Shown here piece by piece: positions 32,601 through 45,200 of a stretch of DNA of 64,000 bases. The stretch spans positions 35,076,946 to 35,140,945 of the forward strand of contig NC_057926.1 in assembly GCF_018873765.1 (NCBI RefSeq). The letters run 5' to 3'. Below the pieces are notes generated by a model. It saw nothing but the letters and a program-made list of their open reading frames with translations. It made no database searches and was not told the DNA's origin. The stretch is from Telopea speciosissima (taxonomy: Eukaryota > Streptophyta > Magnoliopsida > Proteales > Proteaceae). The position numbers were made by a program, and so were the translations under genes. Within the stretch, counting starts at the first letter, position 1, and the number at the start of each line of letters is the position of its first letter.

Positions 32601-35600
32601 TTTTCCAGCAGCCTGCTTCAGTAAGGAAGAATCAGAGAAAAGAAGAAGCGATGGGGGATTGGGTGAGAGAAAAGAGAAAGAAACAGGAGCAAGAGAGATG
32701 GGATCTATGGCAAGGTACTAAAACTCGGAACTCGCTACCAACTCGGTCCCTTGAAAAACCGAGTCGAGTCGAGTCGGCGAGATCTCGCCGAGTTGGTGCA
32801 TTTTTTTTTTCCGACTCGAAGCCTCAACTCGGTGGGTTTTAGACCTAGTTTGGGTCTGAAACTTGGTATTCAGCCTATTTTAGGCCATTTAAACACAATG
32901 GTACTATCAGATTTTGCAAAAACAAAGTCCAAATAAGAGTTATGTACCGGGCAAACTTGATTTGGTGTGCACGAATGCTGTCAAAATTGTTCTGAATGAA
33001 AATATTTTCTTGGACATCAAAACAAATGAATATTTTACCGCACTTTTGGTTTTTAGCAATGTTTTACCATATTAAGATTTATGGAATTTTTAGATTTGAG
33101 AAAAACCTCAGCATTAGAAAGTTGAAAATTGCACCTACCGTAGAAAATCCAATTTTTGTTCTTGAACTGGGGGATTGACTTTTTTCCCTTTTGGAATTTG
33201 ATTTTTTAACTATTTTTATTGGATTCAAATATGGGGGTATTTGCTTATTTATGAATAATATCTTAAGTAAAACATTTACTTAAATGATATTAGGCATAAA
33301 TAAGTGTCTGTCTTAGTTTCTGGCCTAAATAAGTGTCTGTGTACCAAGGTTTGCATAGATAGGTGTTTGTATACCAAGATTTTCCATCATGATCTCGAGA
33401 TCTGGCACTCATATAAAGGAGTGTGGGTCGAGATTCTCGAGAACTCGGCGAGATCTCGAGATCTCGGTCGAGTTGTTGCACTTTTGCAACTCGTATGCCA
33501 ACTCGTCTCGGTTTCTCAAAAAACCGAGAAACTCGCCGAGATCTCGGCAAGTTCTCGAACTATGATCTATGGGAGGAGGAGTAGGAGTAGAGAGAATGTC
33601 GTGCTGTCCAAAGGGAGAGAAGAAAGAGACAGCTCCAAGAGGAAAAGAGAGAGAGATCCGATCAGATTAGGGGGAAGTGGAATTGCACACACATAGACTT
33701 CACTCAGCTAAATATTCACACTGAAAACTCTTTCATTTATCTCCATCAAACAAACAGGAGTAGATCTGTATTCATAAAAAAAATCAATAAAATAGAAAGT
33801 AGGACTCTTTTTTCCTAAATTTACTATCCTAAGATTGGAAACTAGAATAGGACTCTTTTAACTACTTAGTACCCAAGACATCTAAGAAGTATTTAGAACA
33901 CTAATCTGCAACAACTAAGAGGAGCCCACAAGAAACCCCATGATAATATTTTAATTAAACTAAACTCCCCTAACACGGCCACCAATGGACCCCACTGATA
34001 AAACTAATGACACTTAAAGAAAAGACTTAAGTATCCTAGCTACTGACCTAAATTATTACAATATATCCAAAACTGATTTGGGACCCCGTTTGCAAGATCA
34101 AGCCACATCCAAAGGTGGACATCATGCTTTCTGCATTAGTATATCTTAAATTCTCAATGCTTATGCTGGTGATTATTATCTTGTCCATTGATTGAATAGG
34201 GTTCTTTAGGGTTGGGAGGGAGGGAGAGGACCACACAGCTAACCAACGCAAGCCGACATTGATGCAGCACCAAGTAGGAAGAAGAAGAAGAAGTCCTGAC
34301 ATTAGGGCTTAAATAGGGAGCCATAGTTTAGGTTTACATTCTAGTATTTCTATTCCATACTTAGTTAATTTTCTGCTATTGAAATTGAACTAGTTTAAAA
34401 TTGGTTGCATCCAATTGGTTCAATTGGGTCAATTTAAGTTATTTAGCTAAGTGTTTTTTAACTTAAGTTAATAGGGGTAGTTAGGACATTTTACTGCTTT
34501 AAGTTAATAGCTTTAGATTATAACCACACCCTTCCACGATTTGTGAGGGAGGAGTGATTAGATTGTACTAGGATTTGGCGTTAGCTTCTATTACAAAATT
34601 AGAAATCGTGGGAGGCTCCCCCACAGATTATTTGAATTAAAATTTCGTGTGTTGGCTGCCATTGCTGCTGCTCCATTGCTCCCTTGTGAGTGTGTGCATC
34701 CTTATGGATATCAAGGTGGAAAGGGACTGGTGGAATCCGGTTGACTCCTTACGCCGTGATGGTTGGGAGGATCTTCTTCAGCTGGGAGGTGGTTTTATCC
34801 TCCTATTACATTGCTGCTGCCTCCATTGAAGATCACCTTCAACAAGTAAGTTAGTTACTTAATTTCATTCATTCCATTCTTCTTCTCCTCCTCCAACCCT
34901 AGCCTCCATTATCCCATCGATTCCTTTAAACTCTAGATTATCTAAGTTACATTAAACCTTCATCCATTATCAGAATTCAATCAGATTCAGACCACAGCCC
35001 CTTCATACCACTACCTATACTCAACCCCAAGCTGCTGCCTTAGTTGTCTCTCAAACCCTAAAATCCCCCAACTCCATTAAACCCCAAAAACCCTAAAATT
35101 CCAGAATCAGTACTTCCAACCATCAGAAACCTCTCATACTTGGATTGAACCTTCCCCTCCCTACCTGGAAAATTCGATCCTTACCCTAGCCCTAAACTCC
35201 CATTAAAACCCTAATTTCAACCTAAGTTCTAAATCCTAAAACCCGAAACCCTAACCCTTGAATTTCAGAATTTTAATTTTTGTTTAAACCTATTCAAATC
35301 CTATACCATTAGCTTCCTTTAGACCTGCCCATCATTATCATATATCACATTCACTCATTCCTCTTACCTAACCCTAATTTTGAGTCAAATCAGCCTACTT
35401 TGCCCCCAATCGGCTGATCAATTTCAGAACCATTGTTCACCTGGCCTCTAATAGGACTGCCTCCTATTTAGAGCTACATTAGACATTCATTGGAGTATCA
35501 AACAAACATGGGCAATGCCTCTCGGCAAGACTGACACATTGGTCGCGCAGATCAAATAATCTCTTTTCTGGTAGGACCGATGGAGGGGGCTCCCCACATC

Positions 35601-35884
35601 TCGTATCTGTAATTAGTCTTCTTTTAAATTAATATATAACGGGATAAACTCAATTCAAAAGAAAAAACTTTACGGGACGGTTGGCCTTTTCATCCCTACC
35701 TGAAATCATCTTATGATGAAACGTGGGAATGCATCGTAGAAGTCTGGAACGTGTCACACGGGAAACGGAAGGGGACAATGGCGATCAAAAGGCCCATTGT
35801 AGTATCTCATAAGACATACGGCAGACTTAAATAAAGTGAAACATTGAACCACCCAGCGCACTGAAGAGGCATAATTGGGCATTT

Positions 35885-35932
<48 letters not shown>

Positions 35933-36193
35933 TAACAACACACATTGTTCAAAACAAAGTAAATAACTTACAGATTTAGAATCAAAATCTGCCTCTTCTA
36001 TTCATTTGGCAAAGTGATATTTCAGAAATAACCCCCCCACCACCTCAAAAAAAAAAAAAGAGAAACCTGTCATGTCTCATGTCTGTCATCCTTCAATTTT
36101 AATTGACGATCAAAACATTTGTTTTATTTCTTGTTCTCTTAATTCCCCTCTTCCCTGGGGCATGCTGGCTGCCTTTTACGTGTGCTCTGTCTT

Positions 36194-36244
<51 letters not shown>

Positions 36245-39200
36245 TATATAGGGAGAAAGAATGCTGCTTGGTCACGCCCCCTACGCCTCACATGGGCACG
36301 CGAAAAGACCATCCCACCCTTGTTGGTCGGTGCCCATGCACGTGTTGCCATTGGCCCAGCTACTGGTGTAGTGGCCACACGACCAAGCAGCGTTCATTTC
36401 CCATGTATAAAAGAATGCTGCCTGGTCACGTGGATCCTGCGCCCAGACACAAGAGTGCGTGAAATTACTGCCCCACCCACATGAAATAAAAAATCCCATC
36501 CATGATACCCCTGTGCATGCTCTCATTGTCCCCCCTGTTGGTGCAGGGGCCACACGACTAGGCAGCGATCTTTTGTCCCATATATATATATATACATATG
36601 TATATATCTGTGTGTGTGTTACTTAGAAGCAATTAAGTAAGAAGATTTGAAAAAGAGAAAACTATTTTAGGATACTTGCTTAAAGCAACAAGCAAGCAAT
36701 ATGTAAGTATATGCATACTATTTAGTATTAAGTAACTTACATTAAATATATACACATTAACCACGCTACACTCTACTAATAACATACTAAACAAACCTGA
36801 AGTAGTAGATAACTATTTTAGGATACTTGCTTAAAGCAACAAGCAAGCAATATGTAAGTATATGCATACTATTTAGTATTAAGTAACTTACATTAAATAT
36901 ATACACATTAACCACGCTACACTCTACTAATAACATACTAAACAAACCTGAAGTAGTAGATAACTATTTATAGTAAGTACTTCACAAAAAATGTAATAAT
37001 ACATTATAGATCACAAATCATTCAAGATGATCCAAATCTAGGTTAGTTTTCCAATTTAGATGTGATATTCGGCCCAAAAAAAAAGTTAGAAATTTTTTGA
37101 TGTCCAATCTCCAATTTGAATATCTGTAATGCAAAATTTTGCTTATTTAATCAGCTCTCTGATGTTGTTTTTGAATGTAGATGGGTCCCACTTAGGTTTT
37201 GGCCAAAAAATCAGAGTAGGAAGAAGTTTTATTTCAAAAATAGGTTTTTTTTTTGGGTTTTGGTAACTTGTGTATCAAGCCAATTGGCCTGTGTTGATAC
37301 CATATTGGCCCGTACTGATACAATATCAGTCCGTATCTGTTCTTTACGTACTGGTTCTGTATTTTATCGACATGGCCAATCTTGATATGTACTGCCCGTA
37401 TTGGTCTGTATCATATCAATACTTGATAACATGATTAATATTAGGTCTTATTTGTAAATTTGTATGATTTCTAGAATGAAAAAATCATGATAGTTATTAA
37501 TCGTAGGTCTTTGTATGATTTATAATTATTGCTAATGCAAGAGTAGTCCATTTGAACCGGATCAAGTGATAGGTGCATCATTTGTTCCATAAATAATGAT
37601 TGATACTTGCCTTTCATATCCTTTTCAGTTACCATCTTATCACTGAGGTATAACATATTCATAATCTATTTATTTTTGTGCAGGATTCACAACAGAAAAC
37701 AGGCGTTGGTCAAGATTCTTGGGGAGGTAGGCGTATAGATAAAACACACTTTCCTTTGATCTAAGTAGTTGTCAAGGTGTCGCCTAAGTGCCACCTAGGC
37801 GCCTTGTTGGTGTCACCTTAGTTTTGAATCCCTCTCCCAACGCCTTGGGTCGCCTAGCGCTTTGACAACTATGGATCGAACCATACAAATCTCACCATTT
37901 TTAACAATATTAATTATGTAACTGTAATAATGTACGGGTTTACAGCTGAAGCATCCCAGAATGGTAATGCTGTGCGTGGTCCTCAGAATGGAGCATCTCG
38001 TACTCCACCAAATACAATTTTAAACCAGACAGTGGCGATCATGCCAATGCAAGCAGCTGCTGTTCCTGGAGGTGTTGCTGGTCCAACTACAAACTTAAAT
38101 ATTGGGATGGAATATTGGGGTGCACCTGCTGCATCATCTATCCCTGCCCTGCGTGGGAAGGTACCTTCTACTCCAGTTCCAGGAACAATGGTCCCTACCG
38201 GTGCAGTTGGATCTCGTGAGGGCGTGCCGACGGAGCTTTGGATACAGGTTCTCCTAAGCCCTTAAATTCTTGAATTTTGATATTTAAATTGGTAGCACTT
38301 TGCAAAATATTATTTGCATTTTCTCAAATGTAAATGAGATTTACTTCAATTTATGTAGCGCTGGGCATATACAGATTTTTAGTTATTCTGTATGATTATT
38401 CAATGAGATATACTTCATTTCATTTGCTTACAAGGCTAATATATTAAAGAAATGGTGTTCCCTTCTGCACATTATCAAGTAGATTCATGGGCTAGAATGC
38501 TACACCGTATCTAAAATATATTAAACCAACATAATTTAAAAAAGATATCTAGGATGCTCTGAACATCAGGAATCACAGTAGTAAAGAATATATTTGCAAT
38601 CTGTAGAATTCTTTAGTGTTGCTATTACCTATTGCTTCACCAGATCTGTTTTATTCTCGAAGGCAAATAGAATTCTACATTATGCCATGGACTTATAGGT
38701 GGGTTGGAATCTCTGGATCATTTGTTTTTCGACATGCATTTGTAAAAATATTGATAAAAATTGCATACTTTGGTTACTTCTGTAGAGGGGTGGATGGTCA
38801 TTTTTTTTTTTAATGAAATGGAAATAAATTAAACTTTAAACATAATGGGTACAGTATCAGAAAGACAATTTAAGGATTGTTTGTTAATTCTAGCATACCG
38901 TGCTAAGTTGTGTGCAGGTTGGATACGAAGTCTAGGCTGTTTTAATGCAGAAACCAAATTAAACAATCTAAAAGAACTTTTGATATCATAGAGTAAATAG
39001 AAAAGATCCCACGGCCATAGTAGTTCACTGTCCTCCGTCAGCCATTGCTTAATCTCCTCTGAGTTAGTCCAAGTGTTTATGATAGACTTGGAATAGGTCA
39101 GTTCAAAGAAATGGGCTAAGAAAGGAAAAGGTTGAGGCTGGTTTTCAAACATGGGTATGTAGGCTCAGTTGGAGAGTTATTGATGCAAAAATCCAGATTA

Positions 39201-42200
39201 TGGATCTCAGATGCAAGCATGCCCAATGATCAAATCTGTGATTAGATCTGAGATAAAGGAAGCAATTACGTTGTTTAGGGAAGAAATCAGATCCATGGAA
39301 GAGAAGGGAAAAGAGATGAGATCGATCTGTTTGGGAGAGAAAAGAGAGAAGAAATCATGTATGGGATACCAATCCCTTATGCACTGTTCAACAACACCAA
39401 AACTTCAAAAAAAACTAATGTTCTTTACTCAAGTCATCTCCAATTGATGGGGGTTATTACATATATAAATACCTTCTAAAATTCCTAAATTGACTCATAA
39501 CAACAACAAACAACAACAACAACCATAACCTTATCCCAACTAAATGGGGTCGGCTACATGGAACCGAAGAGGCCATGACAGTAATAGAAATAAAAGCAGT
39601 TGAAGGATCGAGCCTTACCATATGCATATCCTTTCTTACCAATTCTTCAATAGTCATTTTAGGTTTGCCCCTACCTCTTTTAGCTCCTTCAAATCAAATC
39701 TGATCACTCTTCCTTACTGGTGCATCCATGGGTCTCCTTTGGACATGACCAAACTACCTCAAGCGACTCTCACGAAGCTTGTCCTGCATTGGTGCAACTC
39801 CCAATTCGGTTCTAATACAAATATTCCATACTCTATCTTTCCTGGTCTTGCCGCACATCCTCCTCAACATCCTCATCTCCGCCACACTCATCTCATCTAT
39901 ATTACTCTTCTTAATTGCCCAACATTCCGCTCCATATGTCATCGCTGGTCTTATTACAGTCCTGTAGAATTTTCCCTTGAGCTTAATAGGCATGCATTTG
40001 TCACATAAAACTCTTGATGCTTCTCTCCACTTCATCCATCCTACTTTAATTCTGTGGGAAACATCATCCTCTATATCACCCTCTTTGTTAATGGTTGACC
40101 CTATAATGTAGTCCTAGATAGGTAGGAGACCTACTAGGAGCCAGACAACAGGATCAATCGCAAAAGGGGTTGCTGGTTCGAATGGACAGCATTAGGATTT
40201 AGGTTAATTCTAGGGTTTAGGATGGGAATTTGGGAATGGGTCTTATATGGCTTTAATATGCAGGTCTAGGGGGTTATTATGGGATAAAAATAATTGGATT
40301 TGGTTAAGTTTGAAAAATCTGCAGAATCAGGGTTAGGGTTTCGGGTTTTAGGAATTAGGAAATAGGCTGAATTTAGGGTTTTCTAATGGGAATTTAGGGC
40401 AGGGTTTTGGATCGAGTATAGGTAGGGCAGTGAGGGTACTGTGGTTGAAATTTGATGATAAACTAATGGGGAAATTGATCTGAATTGGGAAATTAGGGTT
40501 TAATGGAGATAGGATTAATGGAGGTCGATTGGAGAATGATTAGGGTAGACTATAAGGAATTAGGAGAAGAAGATAGTTGCAGAAAATTAAATAACTCACT
40601 GGTTTTGAAGATCAACAGCAGTAGGAGCTTGAGAATTGATTGAAGAGGACCTCCCGATCATAAACAGATGTAAGGAGTTGCAGGAGTCCACCCACCCTAT
40701 CCACCTTGAGATCCATAAGGATATACACTCACAAAGAGCAGCAGCAATGGCAGCAAGCATAAAGCTAATTTTTATAAATCAAATTCGTATTCAATGCTGG
40801 CCTCCCTTACAAACTTATATAGAAGACTCAAAAATAGACTTAGACACTCAAAAAGGAAAGGCCTAACCCTATCCCTAACCTATTAGGTAACTTAAACTGA
40901 CTAGGAAACCAGAATACTAAAGGAAATAGACTCAAAACATGGACGGACTTATAGAGTCCTAATCCAGCCCAACTTACATCACATGACCACTTAAGTTGTC
41001 ACATGACCACTTAACCAAGTCACATGATCACTTAAATTGAATCAATTGGATGCAACCAATTCGAACCGGTTCAATTAAAAAACATAAAAATAAACTAAGT
41101 ATTGGGCTAATCCCGTATGCAACCTATATACCCCTAGTTTAGGCTCATTAAAGTGGCCTAATACATAGAAAACCCTTGGGAACAAAGGCCCAACATGTAA
41201 ATAACCCAACCCTAGGCCTATTTCTAAAGAAATAAGCCAATATCTATGATGAACTTGCATCACCCTAGGTATCTAAAGCATTCACTTTGTGGTAGCTCTC
41301 GCTCCTCAAGTTTCACCACTTCATCACCTCTCCTGGTTTGACTGAAGTTACACATCATATATTCTGTCTTTGTTCTGCTTAACTTAGAACCTCTTGATTC
41401 CAAGTTTGATATCCATAACTCCAACTTTGCATTAATCCCTTCCATTGTCTCATCTCCATAACTCCAAATTCGCATTAATCCCTTTCACTGTCTCATCTAT
41501 CAAAACAATATCATCAGTGAATAGCATACACCAAGGGACCTCATCTTGAATATGTCTAGTTATATCATCCATGATGAGTGCAAACTAATAGGTGCTTAAA
41601 GCTGATCCTTGGTGTAACCCAATTGTAATTGGGAATTCATTACTTTGTCCTTGTGCAGTTTTGACACTTGTCACCACGCCCTCATACATGTCCTTAATTA
41701 TATCCACATAGTTACTTGAGCTCATTCTTTTCCCTATGACATGCCAAATGAGCTCCCTAGGAACTCTATCATAGGCCTTTTCTAGGTCGATAAAGACCAT
41801 ATAGAGATTCCTTTTGTAAGCTCTAAAGATTTCCATAAGCCTCCTTAGAAGGTAAATAGCTTCTATCGTGGATCTCCCTAGCCTAAAACCAAATTGGTTC
41901 TTTGATATATCAGTTTCTCTTCTGTTAACAAAACAGAAATAATGGAATTGCTTGAATGAACAATGTGATCAGCCAAGCCATATATTTATAATCTGAAAAT
42001 TTACATCATAGTGACAATAATGACCCTACCATAGCCGACTTAGCTAGGTAGTACACAATAATAAAAATAAAACATTAAAATGACCAGAATATCCCCACGA
42101 TATTCTGGTGTACATTATTCAACACTCCCCCTCAAGTTGGAGCAAATATGTCTATCATGCCCAACTTGACAAGATTAGGATGAAATAACTTTCCAGACAA

Positions 42201-45200
42201 TCCCTTGGTAAAGATATCAGCAAATTGATCAGCAGATTGCACAAAGGGAACACAAATCAGTCATTCTTCTAATTTCTCCTTGATGAAATGCCTATCTTCC
42301 GCAACATGCTTGGTATGATCATGCTGTACTGGGTTATGTGCTATGCTGATTACAGCCTTGTTGTCACAGTATAACATCATAGGAAGGCGAATAGGAACAC
42401 CAAGATCATGTAGCAAACCCTTGAGCCAGAGTAACTCACAAATGCTTTGTGCCATAGCTCGAAATTCTGCTTCGGCACTAGAACGAGCAACTACATTTTG
42501 CTTATTCCTACGCCAAGTGACGAGATTCCCACCTACAAAAAGGAACAATACCTAGAGATAGACTTGCAATCTGCAGAACCAGCCTAATCTACATCAGTAT
42601 ATGCCTCTATCCGTAGGTGATTATGTGTAGACAGAAGAATGCCTTTTCCAGGAGCTGACTTCAGGTAGTGAAGAATACGAAGAACAGCCTCCATATGAGA
42701 AGAGTAGATCATGCATAAACTGGCTCACAGTACTCACGGCAACAACAATGTCAGGACGAGTGTGTGAGAGATAAATCAGCTTCCCTACAAGTCTTTGGTG
42801 CCGGCCTTTGTCAACAGGCTCACCCTCTTTTTCCTTTAGACGAACAGTAGGATCCATAGGAGTATCTGAAGGGTGACAACCTAATAATCCGGTTTCAGCC
42901 AATAAGTCTAGGACATACTTCCTTTGGGAGAGAAAGATGCCGTTGGAGGATCTGGCAACTTCAATCCCAAGAAAGTATCGTAGTTTCCCTACATCTTTAA
43001 TCTCAAATTCCTGACCAAGGAAGGTCTTCAACTGGCTTATCTCATCACCATCATTGCTAGTAACCACTATGTCATCAACATAGACTATAAGAACAGTGAG
43101 TTTGTCACCAACCCTCTTTATAAAGAGTGTGTGATTAGCATTATTCTGCTTATAGCCCATAGAAATCATGGCCTTGTGGAACCGGCCAAACCACGCTCGA
43201 GGTGATTGCTTCAGCCCATAGAGTGCACGCTTCAGTTTACATACTTTACCTTGGTTTTTGTCACAAGAGAACCCTGGTGGAATGTCCATATACACCTCCT
43301 CATCCAATTCTCCATTTAGGAAAGCATTTTGCACATCTAGTTGCTGCAAATCCCACCTAAAGTTGACCACACAGGATAGTAACACACGAACAGTATTTAT
43401 CTTTGCAACAGGTGCAAAGGTTTCCTGGTAATCAATGCCGTATGTCTAAGTGAACCCCTTTGCCACAAGTCGTGCCTTATACCTATCCATAGTGCCATCC
43501 ACCTTCTGTTTCACTACAAACACCCACTTACATCCAACAATTCTCTTCGCAGGTGGAAGAACCACAACCTCCCATGTGTTATTTTTCTTCAAGGCCTCCA
43601 TTTCTTCCATCATTGCTACCTTCCACTTTCCATCTGATAGAGCTTCTTGCCAATTGTTAGGAATACGAACGGAAGAAAGAGAAGAAACAAAAGCGCGAAA
43701 GGATGGGGAAAGGGAGTCATAAGATACAACATGGGATATGGGATGCTGAGTGCAAGCCCTGACACCTTTGCGAAGAGCAATAGGTAACTCAGGAGAAGGA
43801 ACATTACCAGGTGGAGAGGCAGGTTCTGGAACCAGGTTCGGCATTTGGATGGGTACTGGAGCAACAGTTGATTGAACCTGCTTATGCTTCCTTGTGTAGA
43901 TCTGCACATTACTGTCATCAATCCTCCTCTGAAATTCACTAATGGTTTTCTGGACAAGAGTCTGAACTGGAGTAGTTGGCTCCCCCTGAATAGGAATGTC
44001 AGCAACATCAGGGATGGTCTCTCCCTGTATAGGGACCTCTCCCCCTGACTCAGAAGGAGGACTAGGAGTAGACCGAACAGGAACAAACTCATTGTAAACA
44101 GACTGGAGTGGAGGTGGAGATTCTATGGTCAGCACATCTTCATTAACACCCTCCCCCTGAAGAGGTGGGGACACATAATAGGAAACAGTCTCATGGAAGA
44201 CAATATCCATACTGACCAGAGTACGTCTGGCAGGAGGATAATAACACTTATACCCCTTTTGAGTAGGAGAGTAAGCTAAGAAAATGCAGCGGAGACTACG
44301 AGGTTCAAGTTTACCAAGGGACCTTGTATCCCTGGCATAACAGATGCAGCTAAACACTTTAGGGGGAACAACAAAGGAAGAAGAGCCAAGTAAGAGCTCA
44401 ATAGGGGGCTTGGAATCAAGAACCCTACTGGGCAGCCTATTAATTAAATAGGCTGCAGTGAGGACAGCATCTCCCCAATAAAAGGAAGGAACATTGCGAG
44501 CAAACATAAGTGCTCTAGCCACCTCTAAGAGGTGGTGGTTTTTCCTCTCAGCCACACCATTTTGGGTTGGAGTGTCAACACAGCTGGTCTGATGTAAAAT
44601 CCCATGGGCAACAAGGTATTGTTGGAACTGACCTTCCATATACTCTGTCCCATTGTCATTCCTCAAAATTTGAAGAGTGGTATGGAACTGGGTCTGAACC
44701 AACTTGTGAAAATGCTGAAAACAAGAAAAGACTTCATTTTTTGTGTGCATGAGGTAGACCCAAGTGAATCTAGAGTAGCAATCAATAAAAGTGACATACC
44801 ACCGATGACCGGAAAGAGAAACTTTTCTACTAGGACCCCACACATCAGTATGAACAATATGAAATAAGAAAGAAGACTTTGTATTAGAAATTGGATAATG
44901 GGAACGTGTCTGTTTGGCCAAGACACAAGGCTCACAAAAAATATCTTCCTTATCACAATCTTTAACTAATACTGGAAATAAAAGGGATAAGGTCCCTAAA
45001 GGGGGATGTCCTAGTCTAGAATGCCATTTGTGTAATTCAGAGGAGAAAGATGCCGAGTGACAGAGTTGAGAAGGTGATGCCTTGGTAGATGTAGGTTCGC
45101 CATCAAGCAGGTACAATCCGCCATGCACTTTACCCGATCCAATCGTCTTCCCTGAGTCCAGTTCCTGAAAAACACAATGGGTAGGAAAAAAAGTCACTTT

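Noticed and set aside
35754..35945. 63-codon frame with Ser-Leu repeats
   Set aside because: It is the translation of the GA microsatellite.
36251..36579. Possible tRNA or structured RNA because of strong hairpins
   Set aside because: The inverted ends and the repeat of the unit explain the structure as MITEs; no A/B box pair or cloverleaf seen.
43616..44092. 158-codon minus-strand frame inside the Copia pol region
   Set aside because: It overlaps the true pol frame in another phase and has no motif of its own.
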